Assembly: GCA_029962745.1 (NCBI GenBank)
Contig: CM057153.1
Span: 40,032,779-40,096,778 of the forward strand
Reading direction: 5' to 3'
Origin: Echinometra lucunter
Lineage: Eukaryota; Echinodermata; Echinoidea; Camarodonta; Echinometridae
DNA length: 64,000 bases
The translations under genes were made by a program, and so were the position numbers. Below are positions 14,162 to 25,892 of this stretch, piece after piece; within the stretch, counting starts at the first letter, position 1; every line of letters starts with the position of its first letter. The notes below the pieces were generated by a model. The model ran no database searches and had not been told where the DNA came from. It was given only the letters and a program-made list of their open reading frames with translations.

Positions 14162-14254
14162 ATTCCTTTTGAAAGCAATAGTAGTGATTAACAACATATA
14201 GGAAATCCTGGCCATCATCTTTGTTTTGCGGCTTCAAGGGATGGGCTTTGATTG
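14162..14254. repeat. 93-bp dispersed direct repeat, copy 1
   Basis: ATTCCTTTTGAAAGCAATAG to ATGGGCTTTGATTG recurs at 15807-15899 in the same orientation with about four mismatches by eye. The high identity suggests a recent duplication or a shared young repeat. Confidence 0.85.
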
Positions 14255-14691
14255 TATGTGCTTTTTTTAAGAGGATTTTTATGTACTTTCACTTTGTTTC
14301 TCCCAATTTAGGATGAACTATATGGAACTGCTTTTAATCTTAACTCTACTTGAATTATAAAAACTATTGGTAACCATTGGGAGTATCATACTTAAAACAT
14401 TCTACTTTTGTCTTTGAACTTCATCCTAGAATCCTAGACTATTAGAAATTTAACTCTTCATATGACATTGTATATGAATATTTGTTCGTAGCCCATTGAC
14501 TCCTGAAACCTCTCATTCCCTTAAAGAGGGTACCTAATGCTGAAACAATGTTAGTTCATTTAAAAGAGCATGATTTTATTAGCAGAAAATCATCTGCCTA
14601 AATTTTTTTTAAAGTCATGTTGCCAAGGAAACCCCCAAATGTGGTAAGATTTCAGGATTTTTTTGACCCATCAGCTGTGACCTAGTTTCAA

Positions 14692-14851
14692 CCGGGTACC
14701 CACTTTGACGTCAAAATGACATCAAAGTACGTCAAAGTGGGTACCTTGTCGCGCACTTCTAGAAAAATGTGCACAATGTATAATACATATTGTACAGTCT
14801 AGCGTGCAGCACAACTGCAATGCGCGAAGCTGGGTACCCACTTTTACGTCA
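14692..14851. repeat. GGGTACCCACTTT inverted and direct repeats
   Basis: GGGTACCCACTTTGACGT at 14694 pairs with ACGTCAAAGTGGGTACC ending about 14745, and a third copy GGGTACCCACTTTTACGTCA lies at 14832-14851. Each copy carries a (C)ACGTCA-like half. Probably the end of a foldback element; boundaries not clear. Confidence 0.65.
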
Positions 14852-15806
14852 TACCTCATACTCAAATTTTTTGGTCAACTCTTGACTTTTTATGAGAAAA
14901 TTATCCAAAATGCATTGATTACGATTGAAAATCATCACATTTTTAATGTTATTCTTCTTAGAATTCTATTCTCGATCATACAGGTATATCAATTTTTTTT
15001 TTACCATTGTGTAATCACTTTAAACTTAAACAGAAAGCTCCTTATTTCTATAGGTAACAGGTTAAATGCCTGATTATGTCCACTATCTACCTACTCATTT
15101 GTAGTGATTTTGTAGGTCACTCTGTGAAAATGATATTGATAATTCAGTGTAAAGTAAATATGCTTTTTTCTTTAGGGATGGATTGTATGCGTGGAGTGGG
15201 AGGCTTACACCCTGTTTAGACTATCCAAAGTCATCGTATAGCTGTATGATAAGTTATTAAACATTTGTAGCCCGAACATCGCATAATAAAACGTTGTGTA
15301 GTGAAACTCATGTTTGAGCATCATTCTGAACGAAAACTGGATAAAGAATTGTGGCATTCCTTTGTAACCTGAACATTGTATCATATGAAAATCGTAACTT
15401 GGCAGGGTTTATTGTGTGTGCCTACTGTGTGCAGGCCCTATGCTGATAATGATCAATCAGCTGTATTTTTACACTCCAGCACTGACCCTGATATAACCTG
15501 CTACGAAACATTTTGGTGTCATCTGACCCCATCCCAAAACTAATACGCGTCTTTATACGATACATTTTTGCAAATGTTAACAACTCTTCAGCTATTTGAC
15601 ATTTCTTTATACAATGATTTTTTTTTTAAAATAAGTTTCGTATAACTTTGCTGTAGTCTGAACATTGCTATTAGAATAGTAGGTAGGACGTTTCCTGACT
15701 TATGTCAATATCAGACAGCCTTTTCTCAACCTGTACCAGCCATGAAAGACAGTATATGAGTTCTGGTATCTCCACAAGTGTTTGCATTTCTACTTGTGTA
15801 GGGCTC

Positions 15807-15899
15807 ATTCCTTTTGAAAGCAATAGTAGTGATTAACAACATATTGGAAATCCTGACCATCATCTTTGTTTTGCCGCTTCAAGGGATGGGCTTTGATTA
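15807..15899. repeat. 93-bp dispersed direct repeat, copy 2
   Basis: Second copy of the repeat at 14162-14254, 1.6 kb downstream in the same orientation. Confidence 0.85.
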
Positions 15900-16647
15900 T
15901 ATTGACTTGTCATACATGGGTTTATACAAAGAATATTCAGAACACCTTGCAGTGATTTTTATCAGGCTGCAGTCACATTAGGCATTTCATAGGCTTCTCA
16001 TATTTTGCTTTCGTATAGAGGATATTTTCCTTTGAAGAACTGATTATCTTACAAAATATGAATGTTGAAAATTACTTCAAAATTATACCTGGACATGTGA
16101 TATGCAATGGTCTCTTTCCATGCCATTGAATTGCATGTTGACCAGTCACCAAAATACAAGGTGAGTGTGTTTGCTTTTGAATGGGAAGAGATTAACTACA
16201 GTATTGTACATGAAAATAGCTTTTGTACGGTGATAAGTTTGAATATTCTCTGATTGATGATTGCCGCTCTGGTTACTGTCTGATCTTGCTATGAGGCTGG
16301 TAAAGTCTCCTAGTACAGCTTCAAACTAATTCATGATATTGACTAAAATACCGACCACGCTATCAAGCAAAGAATTACAGGTACTTTTTATCATTTGGTC
16401 AGGGTTGTCTTGTGAAAGCAATGGGATTTTATTAATCAGTTACTATAGGAAAATATCCTCTGGAGGTTTAAGAAAAAGAGTTGACAAGTGAGGAAAATAA
16501 GATTTATGTTTAATTAGAATATCATTGATTTTATTCACTGTAATTAATATGAATGATGCTATTATAATAACAGGTGTCCCATAACTGAGATTGATCTTCT
16601 ATCATGTAATTCGAAAGTTCTTGGTTGTCTTTTCTGAGAACAGTAAT

Positions 16648-16740
16648 TGTAATAACAATGATGATAATGATAATGATGATGATGATGATAATGATGATGA
16701 TGGTGATAATGATGATGATGATGGTGATGATGATGAAGAT
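16648..16740. repeat. (GAT)n/(AATGAT)n microsatellite
   Basis: Imperfect ATGATG/ATAATG trinucleotide array of about 90 bp. Confidence 0.9.
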
Positions 16741-17001
16741 ACTGGGGTAATTTGGGTATTTTGAACTTATAGATCAGTAATATATGCCAGCATAATTATA
16801 CAGGATATCTGAGATTAAATAGCTGGAAAGCTCATGTCGTGGAAAAATTCAAGGAAAATTCATCATTTCTCTTTTGAAATATCCTATGAAAGTAAATAAC
16901 TGCCTTTTTGACATTGGTAGAAAGTATACATGACATACCATCTATTGATGAAGTTCAATGAAAACTATCAATTGTGAACACTGTATGAATGCCTGTCTCC
17001 A

Positions 17002-17198
17002 GATGTATTATCATACTGTCCTGATTGTCATACATCTACATGCATTATGTTTTCTCATCATTGATTAAACTTGAAAAAATCAGCAAGCATCAGGATCTTG
17101 ATTATAAATTCCTTGAAATATACCTGGATATTGTGAGTTTTGTATTGTGAGGATGTATTATCATACTGTCCTGATTGTCATACATCTACATGCATTAT
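17002..17198. repeat. Compound duplication: 47-bp repeat flanking an 86-bp repeat
   Basis: A 47-bp unit (GATGTATTATCATACTGTCC onward) occurs at 17002-17048 and again at 17152-17198, almost exact. The sequence between (17054-17139, CTCATCATTGATTAAACTTG onward) recurs diverged at 17706-17791. Confidence 0.85.
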
Positions 17199-17387
17199 AT
17201 TTTTATCATATTACTCTAAAAGGGCAGTTCACACTGAACTCCAGTGGGAGTCTATAGCCCAGGTATGAAAAAACCCCAGAGTGCATGTACTCTTTGGAAT
17301 CAACAAGAGGACATTATATGAAGCTTGATAGAGGATTTATACAATTTAAAGTTGTCCAGGAATAGTTTATAGTTATGTTGTGTGGGG

Positions 17388-17388
<1 letters not shown>

Positions 17389-17418
<30 letters not shown>
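17389..17418. repeat. Poly(G) tract, 30 G
   Basis: Thirty consecutive G on the + strand, the longest homopolymer of the window and a strong potential G-quadruplex. Confidence 0.95.
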
Positions 17419-17419
<1 letters not shown>

Positions 17420-17705
17420 GACGGAGAATTACTAGTAGTTGAGCAGCACTTAATTGTCCTATGGAGTTCAGGGAGTTATTGTCCAGGGGGTACTCAGTCA
17501 TTTTTTGGTAGGATAGTTTTCCTGGGTTGTTACCCTGAAGCGCAACAAAATACTTGCCCCAAAATGATTAAATAATACATTTGCATCCATGACCATGCAT
17601 TTTTAAAAAAAAACTTATTAGTAGACTTTACAGGTGGGTTAGTACCTGTAGTAGCCTGTTCCTGTGCTTGAATACAAATGTCATTTACAGTTAAATATTT
17701 GCAGA

Positions 17706-17791
17706 CTCATCACTGATTGAACTTGAAGAAATTAGCAAGTATCAGGATCTTGACTGTAAATTCCTTGAATATTCCTGGATATTGTGAGTTT
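17706..17791. repeat. Diverged copy of the 17054-17139 repeat
   Basis: CTCATCACTGATTGAACTTG to GGATATTGTGAGTTT matches 17054-17139 with scattered changes. Confidence 0.8.
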
Positions 17792-20302
17792 GATTGTTAT
17801 GGATTGAAACTAGAATTCTGCAGGCATATATTCCAGCCTGTTTCTTTGAATATAGTCAGGATATTTGATATTCATTGAATTGTGTCTGAATTTCAAAACT
17901 AGATGGTAGCATGCTGTGAGAAAGCAACAAGTGATAATAAGTACCTCTGCTGCGCTCACCAAGTTCAATGTGAATCAAAGTTCCAGTAGGCTTGATATAC
18001 AGACTCCATCAAGGTTTAAGATGTTGCATGATTTATGTGATATTATTCTGATTTGTATTGTGAGGAAATTTTATGATCTACTCCAATGTGGACTTTACTC
18101 ATACTTAATTTGGAAGTAGGCAGCTTTTAGTTCCCTCTGCTAAGATATTGTTATTCTTGTGTTATTTTGGATGTTGATAGGTTAAGCAAATAAATTCCCC
18201 ATTTTCTTCTTTCTGAGATTGTATTGCTTGCTTGATTACTTTATACACACATGTAAGAATTTTAATGAAATTGGTTGTTTTATGGGGTTTCTATTTGCTC
18301 ATCCATCATAATTTCCATCAAGAGTAGCAGATATTTGTTTGCTCATACCATGGATCCATTTTTCCACTTCCCTTTTGATACTGATGAAGCGAGGACATTC
18401 ATGAAGAAGTTACAGCCTTTTCACAAAATATAGATATCATACACAAACAAGTAAGCAAACAAACATAATAAGAAGGAACACATGTGATAACAGTAAAGCA
18501 AATAGAGCAATTATTCATGTCAGAGCTATTTACAAATACATTGTGAACATTTTGTCTTGTATTTCAAACACAGAGAGATGTTTCCTAGATTTTTCTAGAA
18601 GAGATTCTTTCGTCTTTAGATCTGTATTTACATCTTTTTCTTTTCCTTCTTTCCCCACCCCCCTTAAATATTGTAAAACTAGAAACTTTCACAAATTTTG
18701 TTAATGGTCAAGGCTCACAAGTTTCATAATGTGAAATAATGAAACTAGACTGAATTCAAACGTTGCGACATTGTATGGTTGTCACTCGTCAGTAACAGTT
18801 CACTGAAGTTTCTGGGTTTTTTTTTATTGAATAAAAATTAATAAAGACCTTTTTATGCCTATGGATGTGAGACTCATTGTTTGTTATGTATAGTTGTAGG
18901 GAAGGTTGTGACCAAAACACTAGTTCTTTTATTTGCTTAGTAGAGACATGAAATCTGCGAACACATCTTCTGCCAATATTTCATTTACAAGGTAAAGCTG
19001 AGATTACCTTTGTTTTGTCATGTAAGTCATGTCACATTACACTATACTAGTCTAAAAGAAACACCTGTTCAGTGTAAACCATTACATGAGGACCATACCG
19101 TGGAGACAGGAAATGGGATCTTCATAGGCTAATGGTCTTTGTGTACAAGTTTAAAATGAGAAATACTATACAGTCAAACACGAAAAATGTCTTTATGAAA
19201 CAAGTTGACCCGATGAGGTGTTACTGTATGTAGGGTACGTGTAAGTACTGCTGTGCAATTTCATAATTTTATTCTTATCAATAGATGACATATGTAGCCA
19301 CACTAACACTGAGTTGTGAGCTTACATCACAGACTTTGTAGGTAACTAAACCACTGCAAGATTAGACTTGCTTTCCATGAGTGTACTGCTCTAGACTAGT
19401 ATGATGGATGTACTACGATGCTGCTATATATTGATATTTCCCATCATATGTTGACATATACATCATATTTATACAGTGGTTTGGAACTAGTCTCCATCAC
19501 AGACCACTCTTCATTTGTTGGCAACTTGGCAAACGGTGGTTGATAACTAGTCTCTCATCACAGACCATTCTGTTCAGTTGGTTTGGTTTGTTATTAGTCC
19601 CTGTCACAAGTTACTCTCATTATTTGCTGGCATATACATGTAGGGGTTAGAGATTAGTTTTATGTCATGTAACAAACTTGACACTTTTTTAGTTTAGTGA
19701 CAAGCTGAACTTATTGGCTAGCTTGTGGAAAAACATATATTTTCATTAATGGTATCGGTTTATGTTGTCTTTGAAAATTGAAATCATTTCAGGAAGACAT
19801 ATTGGGTAAATTCAAATTTCAGCAAAACTGTTTGAAGAAAGTGCTCAGTTTTAACACTAAAAAACCTAAAAATTGTTTTGAAAATTATGAAGTTCCTTTG
19901 CCCTTTTGTAAGAAAAATACATGTAGGGAACAGAGTAAACATTGATGCCCATACCTCATTTGCATAAAGTAAATAATAGGTTTCTAATTGATGCATGAAA
20001 AGGTAAGCAAGTCAAGTCATCAGCTATATTGACTGCTGAACTGGCATGTCTGGACTTCAAATACCAGTAGGATCATGTTTTCTTTGTTTTAACTTCTCTG
20101 GGAAACTCTGTTACAAATATGACTTACTTGATTTAAATTTGATTGTGCCTCATATACATGAATAATGTCTCATAACTTTTGATTGAGTTTATATAAATGT
20201 AAATGTTTAATTTTTTCAATACTTCAGTATAGTGCTGTTATGAAACTTTCAGTTTATGATTAGTCATGAATATTTCTTTCTCTTTTTTCCCTTTGTATAC
20301 AG
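17792..20302. other. Non-coding region before the 5'UTR exon
   Basis: No gene recognised. The only structure seen is a diverged two-to-three-unit tandem repeat of about 65 bp at 19480-19605 (ACTAGTCT followed by ATCACAGACCA in each unit). Confidence 0.5.
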
Positions 20303-20407
20303 GTCTATAGCATTGCATCCTGTTGGATTAATACCCAGGTTTATTTCATTCTACATCTAGCTGTTTTATCTTTCTACCTTTGGCTATGCGGTGAACCATC
20401 AAAATGG
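20303..20407 (+). other. MAP3K2/3: Exon with 5'UTR and the first four coding bases (ATGG)
   Basis: A polypyrimidine tract and TATACAG at 20296-20302 make a good acceptor, so this is probably not the first exon of the transcript. The ATG at 20404 has a strong context (AAAATGG) and an in-frame TGA at 20392-20394. The donor is G|GTGAGA at 20408. Only ATG plus one base is coding; the next codon is split across a 22-kb intron. Joining to 42797 gives [19 protein letters not shown], which has the length and pattern of the vertebrate MEKK2/3 N-terminus. A transcribed first exon further upstream is implied but was not located with confidence. Confidence 0.8.
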
Positions 20408-23400
20408 GTGAGACATAATTATATCCTTTTTTATTGTGATGCTGATGAACCTGTTTTAGTCAGCAGCTACATGTATCTAGAAAGACTATATTTACTTGAG
20501 CTAATTCTTTGAAATACATCCATCACTTATTTCATTCAACAATAGCAAAATTGATTTGGTATTACCAGTGAAAATTGGCAGTGTGAACAAAAAGATTTAT
20601 TATTCAATGCACATATCAAGAGGATTTTTTTTTATTTGTTTAAAAATAAATAGATAAAAATATTAGGCCTATGCTGTACAGGCATATTTTAGGGAATTAC
20701 TATTAACTATTACATGTAGATAGGTCTGAAGATATGTTACATGTAGTTCACAAAACAGCATTTAATCCAGTGAAGAATCACATGCATAACACTTCTTTTA
20801 GAAGTAGAAGCTGTGATTTTATGTCTGCAATTTTGTGCACCTAAATCATTCTGTGTATTTCATTCGAAAGGTCTCTCTCTATTGAACCTTTTGATAGAAT
20901 GCTTATGAGAAGAATGCACTTGATCTTTGACCTCTGGAAATTCCCATTCAACCTTGTACTGTTGGTACATCTTCCATTAGTGTCAATTCATTGATGTTCT
21001 TTATCTGATCCAAAATTCCAAAAAAAAATTCTAGAACCATTTCAAAAATCAAGGCTTTCACCTTTTATTACATATTCCATCAAATCTGTTTCTTTATGAT
21101 GTTTCATTATTGACTGTAAAAGATATTTTCATCCGGTATTTGTGCTCCTGTTGCTTCACAGAAATTTGTATGTGATTCATAAAGTTATGTTCCTTTAGGC
21201 CCTATTTGATGTTTTATCTCTTTCAGAAAGGGCTAAGAGTTTCCAAACATGAAAGGGTAACCTAGTCTCTTTAAGGGGGTTTTACCCCAGGCCTGCGTAG
21301 AGTTGCATAGTGTTGTGTAGCTACTACGCTGAGCTTATGCTGCCCTATGCTGTGTCTACGCTGGCTTATATAACAATACGCCGATGGATGCAAAAAGTTA
21401 AACATATTTGATTCTTCGCGTTCTCGCTGCATAGAGCTCTGGAATGTAGGTTTTAAACAAGTCTGTGCGACACTACGCTACTGTAACCAATGTTTGAAAA
21501 ATATACGAGGGTCGGTTGCACAGATTAGACATAAGGAGTGCACATGCGCACATGACTCACCGAACCGTACTGTGTGTATTGGCGGCACATAACGGCATTT
21601 TTAAATTCGAGCAAAGCGGTCCTCTTAGTGATTGTCTCGTGAGACAAGGGAAAATAAAATCACGGTTTGCATCTAAATTACAGTTTTTCATTTCAAATTA
21701 TAGATAGTCTCTGCAAGTCTATACAACACTACGCTACTGTATGCCATGCTACGTAATAGTACGCTACCCTACACCACTCCAATGAAAAATTTTTGCGTTC
21801 GCCTCTTTCCTTCTCTGTTCGATCAAGTCAATCCTGTGAGTAGTAACATTTTTTCATGAGTACGCAGCCTCATTTCGGCGTACTCAGTATGCTTCAGTAC
21901 ACTTCAGTACGCTTCAGTACACTGCACTGCGCAACTCTATGCAGGCCCAGTACGAAACCCCCTTCAGGAATTTTACAGCTTTTGATAACTGTTCATGAAG
22001 ACCAGCTTGACCAGCTGATGATCTAACATTGTCTCTAGAGACAGTTGTTCTGGGTTTTGTATCATCTAAGGGTTAATTAGGGTCATAATGTGGGTCTTTG
22101 GGTAGGTTAAGTTTAGGATGAAGGGGTAGGGTTAGGTATGATCTGCAGTTGAAGTTTAGGACTTTGTTAGTTAACGGTAGAGTGCTTGTTGCCAGAGCAT
22201 TTGTCATGAACTCCATCGGGCTTTGACCATTGAATTCATGATTGAATTCAGTGGCTTGCATACGAGAAACAGCCTTGGGTGATATCTCACAGTTTAGAAG
22301 ACTATATTTGCAAGATATTATTCTTTTTGGACAAGTTATACTTCATAATGCAAAAGATATACTGTTCCTCAGTAATTGGTGAATTTTAGCTGTTATTCTT
22401 CACTTTTTGACAGCTTGTTAAATCTCACAAATAGATGTAGAAAAATATCCTCCTACGCAGATATCAAATGTCATCACATATAGTTATTTATAAAAAGATC
22501 TGACTGGTGTACTGTGTCACATGACCTGTATCTGGTGCCTTTATTACAAGAGATGTTAACTCCTCCTTGTAGTTTCAAGTTTATTTATTTCCACTTTGGT
22601 AATTGTACACTGTATATGAATAATCTGTAAAACAATAAACATAACAAGACAAAACAGAACAGTTGTATGTATGGAAGAAAGGCCACAAAAAGTTAAGGCA
22701 CTGATGATGTAAAACCAAACAGAAAATGCTTAAACTGTATGAAAAATAAATCACTTTATGAATTTGGAAGTCAGCATAGGCACTTAAAGACATTGGTTAA
22801 CATTGTTATAATTTTTTTAAAATCTCATTTTGTTACTTGAAAATGGGATAAACATAAGGGTTTCAAAGTATAATATCCACATGAAGCATTTTTAAATATC
22901 AAAAATGTGAACCAATGTTTGAAAAATATACGAGGGTCGGTTGCACAGACTAGATATAAGGAGTGCGCATGCGCACATGACTCACCGAACCGTACTGTGT
23001 GTATTGGCGGCACATAACAGCATTTTTTAATTCGAGCAAAGCAGTCATCTTAGTGATTGTCTCATGGGACGAAGGATAATAAAATCACGGTTTGCATCTA
23101 AATTACAGTTTTTCATTTCAAATTATGGATGGTTTCAGGGTTTTTGAGTACAAATACAAGTCCTCATACACATGTTTCATCTTAATTTGCGAAATTTTAA
23201 ATCAGCTGCTCGCAAAGTTAGCCAATGCCTTTAACCTTTGTAGGAGGAATTCTTAGTTGAATGAGATTAAAAACTCATAGGAAAAAAATTAATAAATATA
23301 GTTATTTAGGATACGTGTGGATGAAATGAATGATTCATCACCTCCTTGATTGCACAGTTTGTGTTGTTTTACCCTTGACAACTTGGTAAGTAGAGCAATT

Positions 23401-25814
23401 TCAGTGTAATAGCTTTGTGCGTTATGATATATTTGTCTAACAATTAAATATCAATGTATAGGCCTATACTGTCAGCAATGCAAAGCTATGTACAATTAAG
23501 TTCAGAGTACTATGCAAAACAATTGGTTTTAACTGGAAGTACTGTTATAGACCTTTTGATTAATTCATGGAACTATTTTGGGTCATATCCTTGTTTTTTT
23601 TTTTTAATCAGTTCTCAAAGTATACCTAAAATGGGGGGGGGGGGGGGATAATAACCATGAAGCCACTGTACTTTTTAATTTCAACTTTGTTACTTTTAGG
23701 ATATGGGGGCCAGCTTTTCTCTTTTTGATAGCCTTGAATAGGCTGTGCTCATTGATCATTGAATGAAACTAGATTTATATCACCATGTAGGATGATAGAC
23801 ATTCCCAATAAACTTGCTTGTATGAAACAATCTTCAGCAGTACTTGTAGCATGAAAATAGGACATGGTCAGATTATGGTACTTCCAAACCTTTTCCTTAA
23901 TTTAAAGGAGAATGCAACCCAGGCATCAGTGTGCTCTTAGTGAATGGAGATGACCAAGAATAGTAAACAGTGAAAGTTTGAACAAAATCAGACAGTCTGT
24001 TCGAAAGTTATGAATTTTGAAAGTTTCAGTAAATCCCTATTACAGGGATCCTTGAGTTGGCAACTTTCCAGCATCTGTGATGTCATTGTGGACAACTCCA
24101 TTCATTTTGTGCATAAATCTTCAAAAATATTAATATTCAAAAAATTTCAAGTCAGGAATCAACATAATTCTTCCCAAAATGCTTGCAGAATTGATGTAGC
24201 CATGTCATTCTCAAACAATAAATCAAACAAATTTCCATTTTTCTTGAAAATGAAGAAAATTTAAAATTCTGTTTACAAAATAAATGGAGAGTTGTCCACG
24301 ATGACATCACAGATGCTGGTGGAGTTGCCAACTCAAGGATCCCCATAAAAAGGATTTATTTAAACTTTCAAAGTTCATAACTCTTGAACAGATTGTCCGA
24401 TTTTGCTCAAACTTTCACTGTTTACTCTTCTTGTTCTTCTTCATTCACTGGAAGCACACTGATGTCTGGGTTGCATTCTCCTTTAAGTTGAGGAAAGAAT
24501 GTTTATGCTGATCCTTCCATACAACATGAGTACGCCTACACCTCATGCTTCTGTATATGTAACCATAAGCTCTTGTATGTTGACCTATGACCTTTGCGTG
24601 GGCTTGGAATGAGCTGCTCACCGTGATAATTAACCCCTTGCATACTTATAAACCATGCTGTTCTTATTTTCTCTATAATGTAGAGTACTAATGATATGGT
24701 AGGAGTTCAGAGATGTACTAGTGGAGGAGATGTTTATCCAGTGGTTGATTTAGATGCTGGCATGCACAAATAGATAGAGACTAGTATATCAAACATATTA
24801 TTTGATTGTAGGAGGGGCTGTCTTTATACAGAAAGTACAAAAAATAAGAAAACATTAAGATATTCCGAAGCATTCCAGACTTTTAGTTTGTTTGATATTT
24901 GAAATTGGTGGAACATGATGGGAGTTGAAGATTTTAACATTGTTTTTTTTTAGTTTTGAGAAAATAATCTGTGCAGGTGGTACTGTATCCTGGGACACAG
25001 TACAGTTCTAATATCATTTTGGGCTATAGTTTCAGCCATGCCCCTCAAAGCAGTCAATGGTTGTACAATATAGACTAGGCCTATTAAAGTACATGAAATA
25101 AAAAAAAACAGAGTAGAATTTTTATGATTGGTTCACATTAGAGTTGATTCGACTGAAGCTTCTAAGCACTACTGTCCATCTGATGGCCTAAATTTTTAAC
25201 CTTACCTATCAAGTGTGTGTCACATAATCCTTGTAAAATATAAATCACATCAGATAATGAGTTTTATTCATTTGAATCATGACATACGTAATAGCCAACA
25301 GGCCCTACATTTTTGTGATGTGAATATCACTTTTTGGAAATGAAGTGAATGATCTTTTTTTTTCAAACTACGCCCTCCTGTAAACAAGAAAAATTTATAA
25401 GTATAAGAATTTATTGTCCATATTAGGAAATTTGCTTTCCACTGGTTGTCAGAAGAAATGATACAGTGTAAACGAAACATGCAAATGCCATATAAATAAA
25501 TACAATATAAACATGTACAAAAATGTATAAATACATCCAGGAGACATAATGAGTGAAAAAGAGGGGAAAAATACATAGGATTTCATTTCATAAAGTAACT
25601 GAGTTCCACAAGAATTAGGTTGTAAGGGAATACAACTTTTGAAATTAATTATCATCACCATTACCTAGTTACTTCATGCATTAGCATCCCCTAAAAATAT
25701 TGAAAAATTGATATTTTACATAAGTGTTTAACTCTAACTAAAATATGAAAATATAAACAATAATAATAATAATAATAATAATAATTAATAATAATTAATA
25801 ATAATAATAATAAT

Positions 25815-25892
<78 letters not shown>

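Noticed and set aside
22077..22140. TTAGGG/TAGGTTA-like motifs resembling telomeric repeats
   Set aside because: Irregular and only a few units; not an interstitial telomere array.
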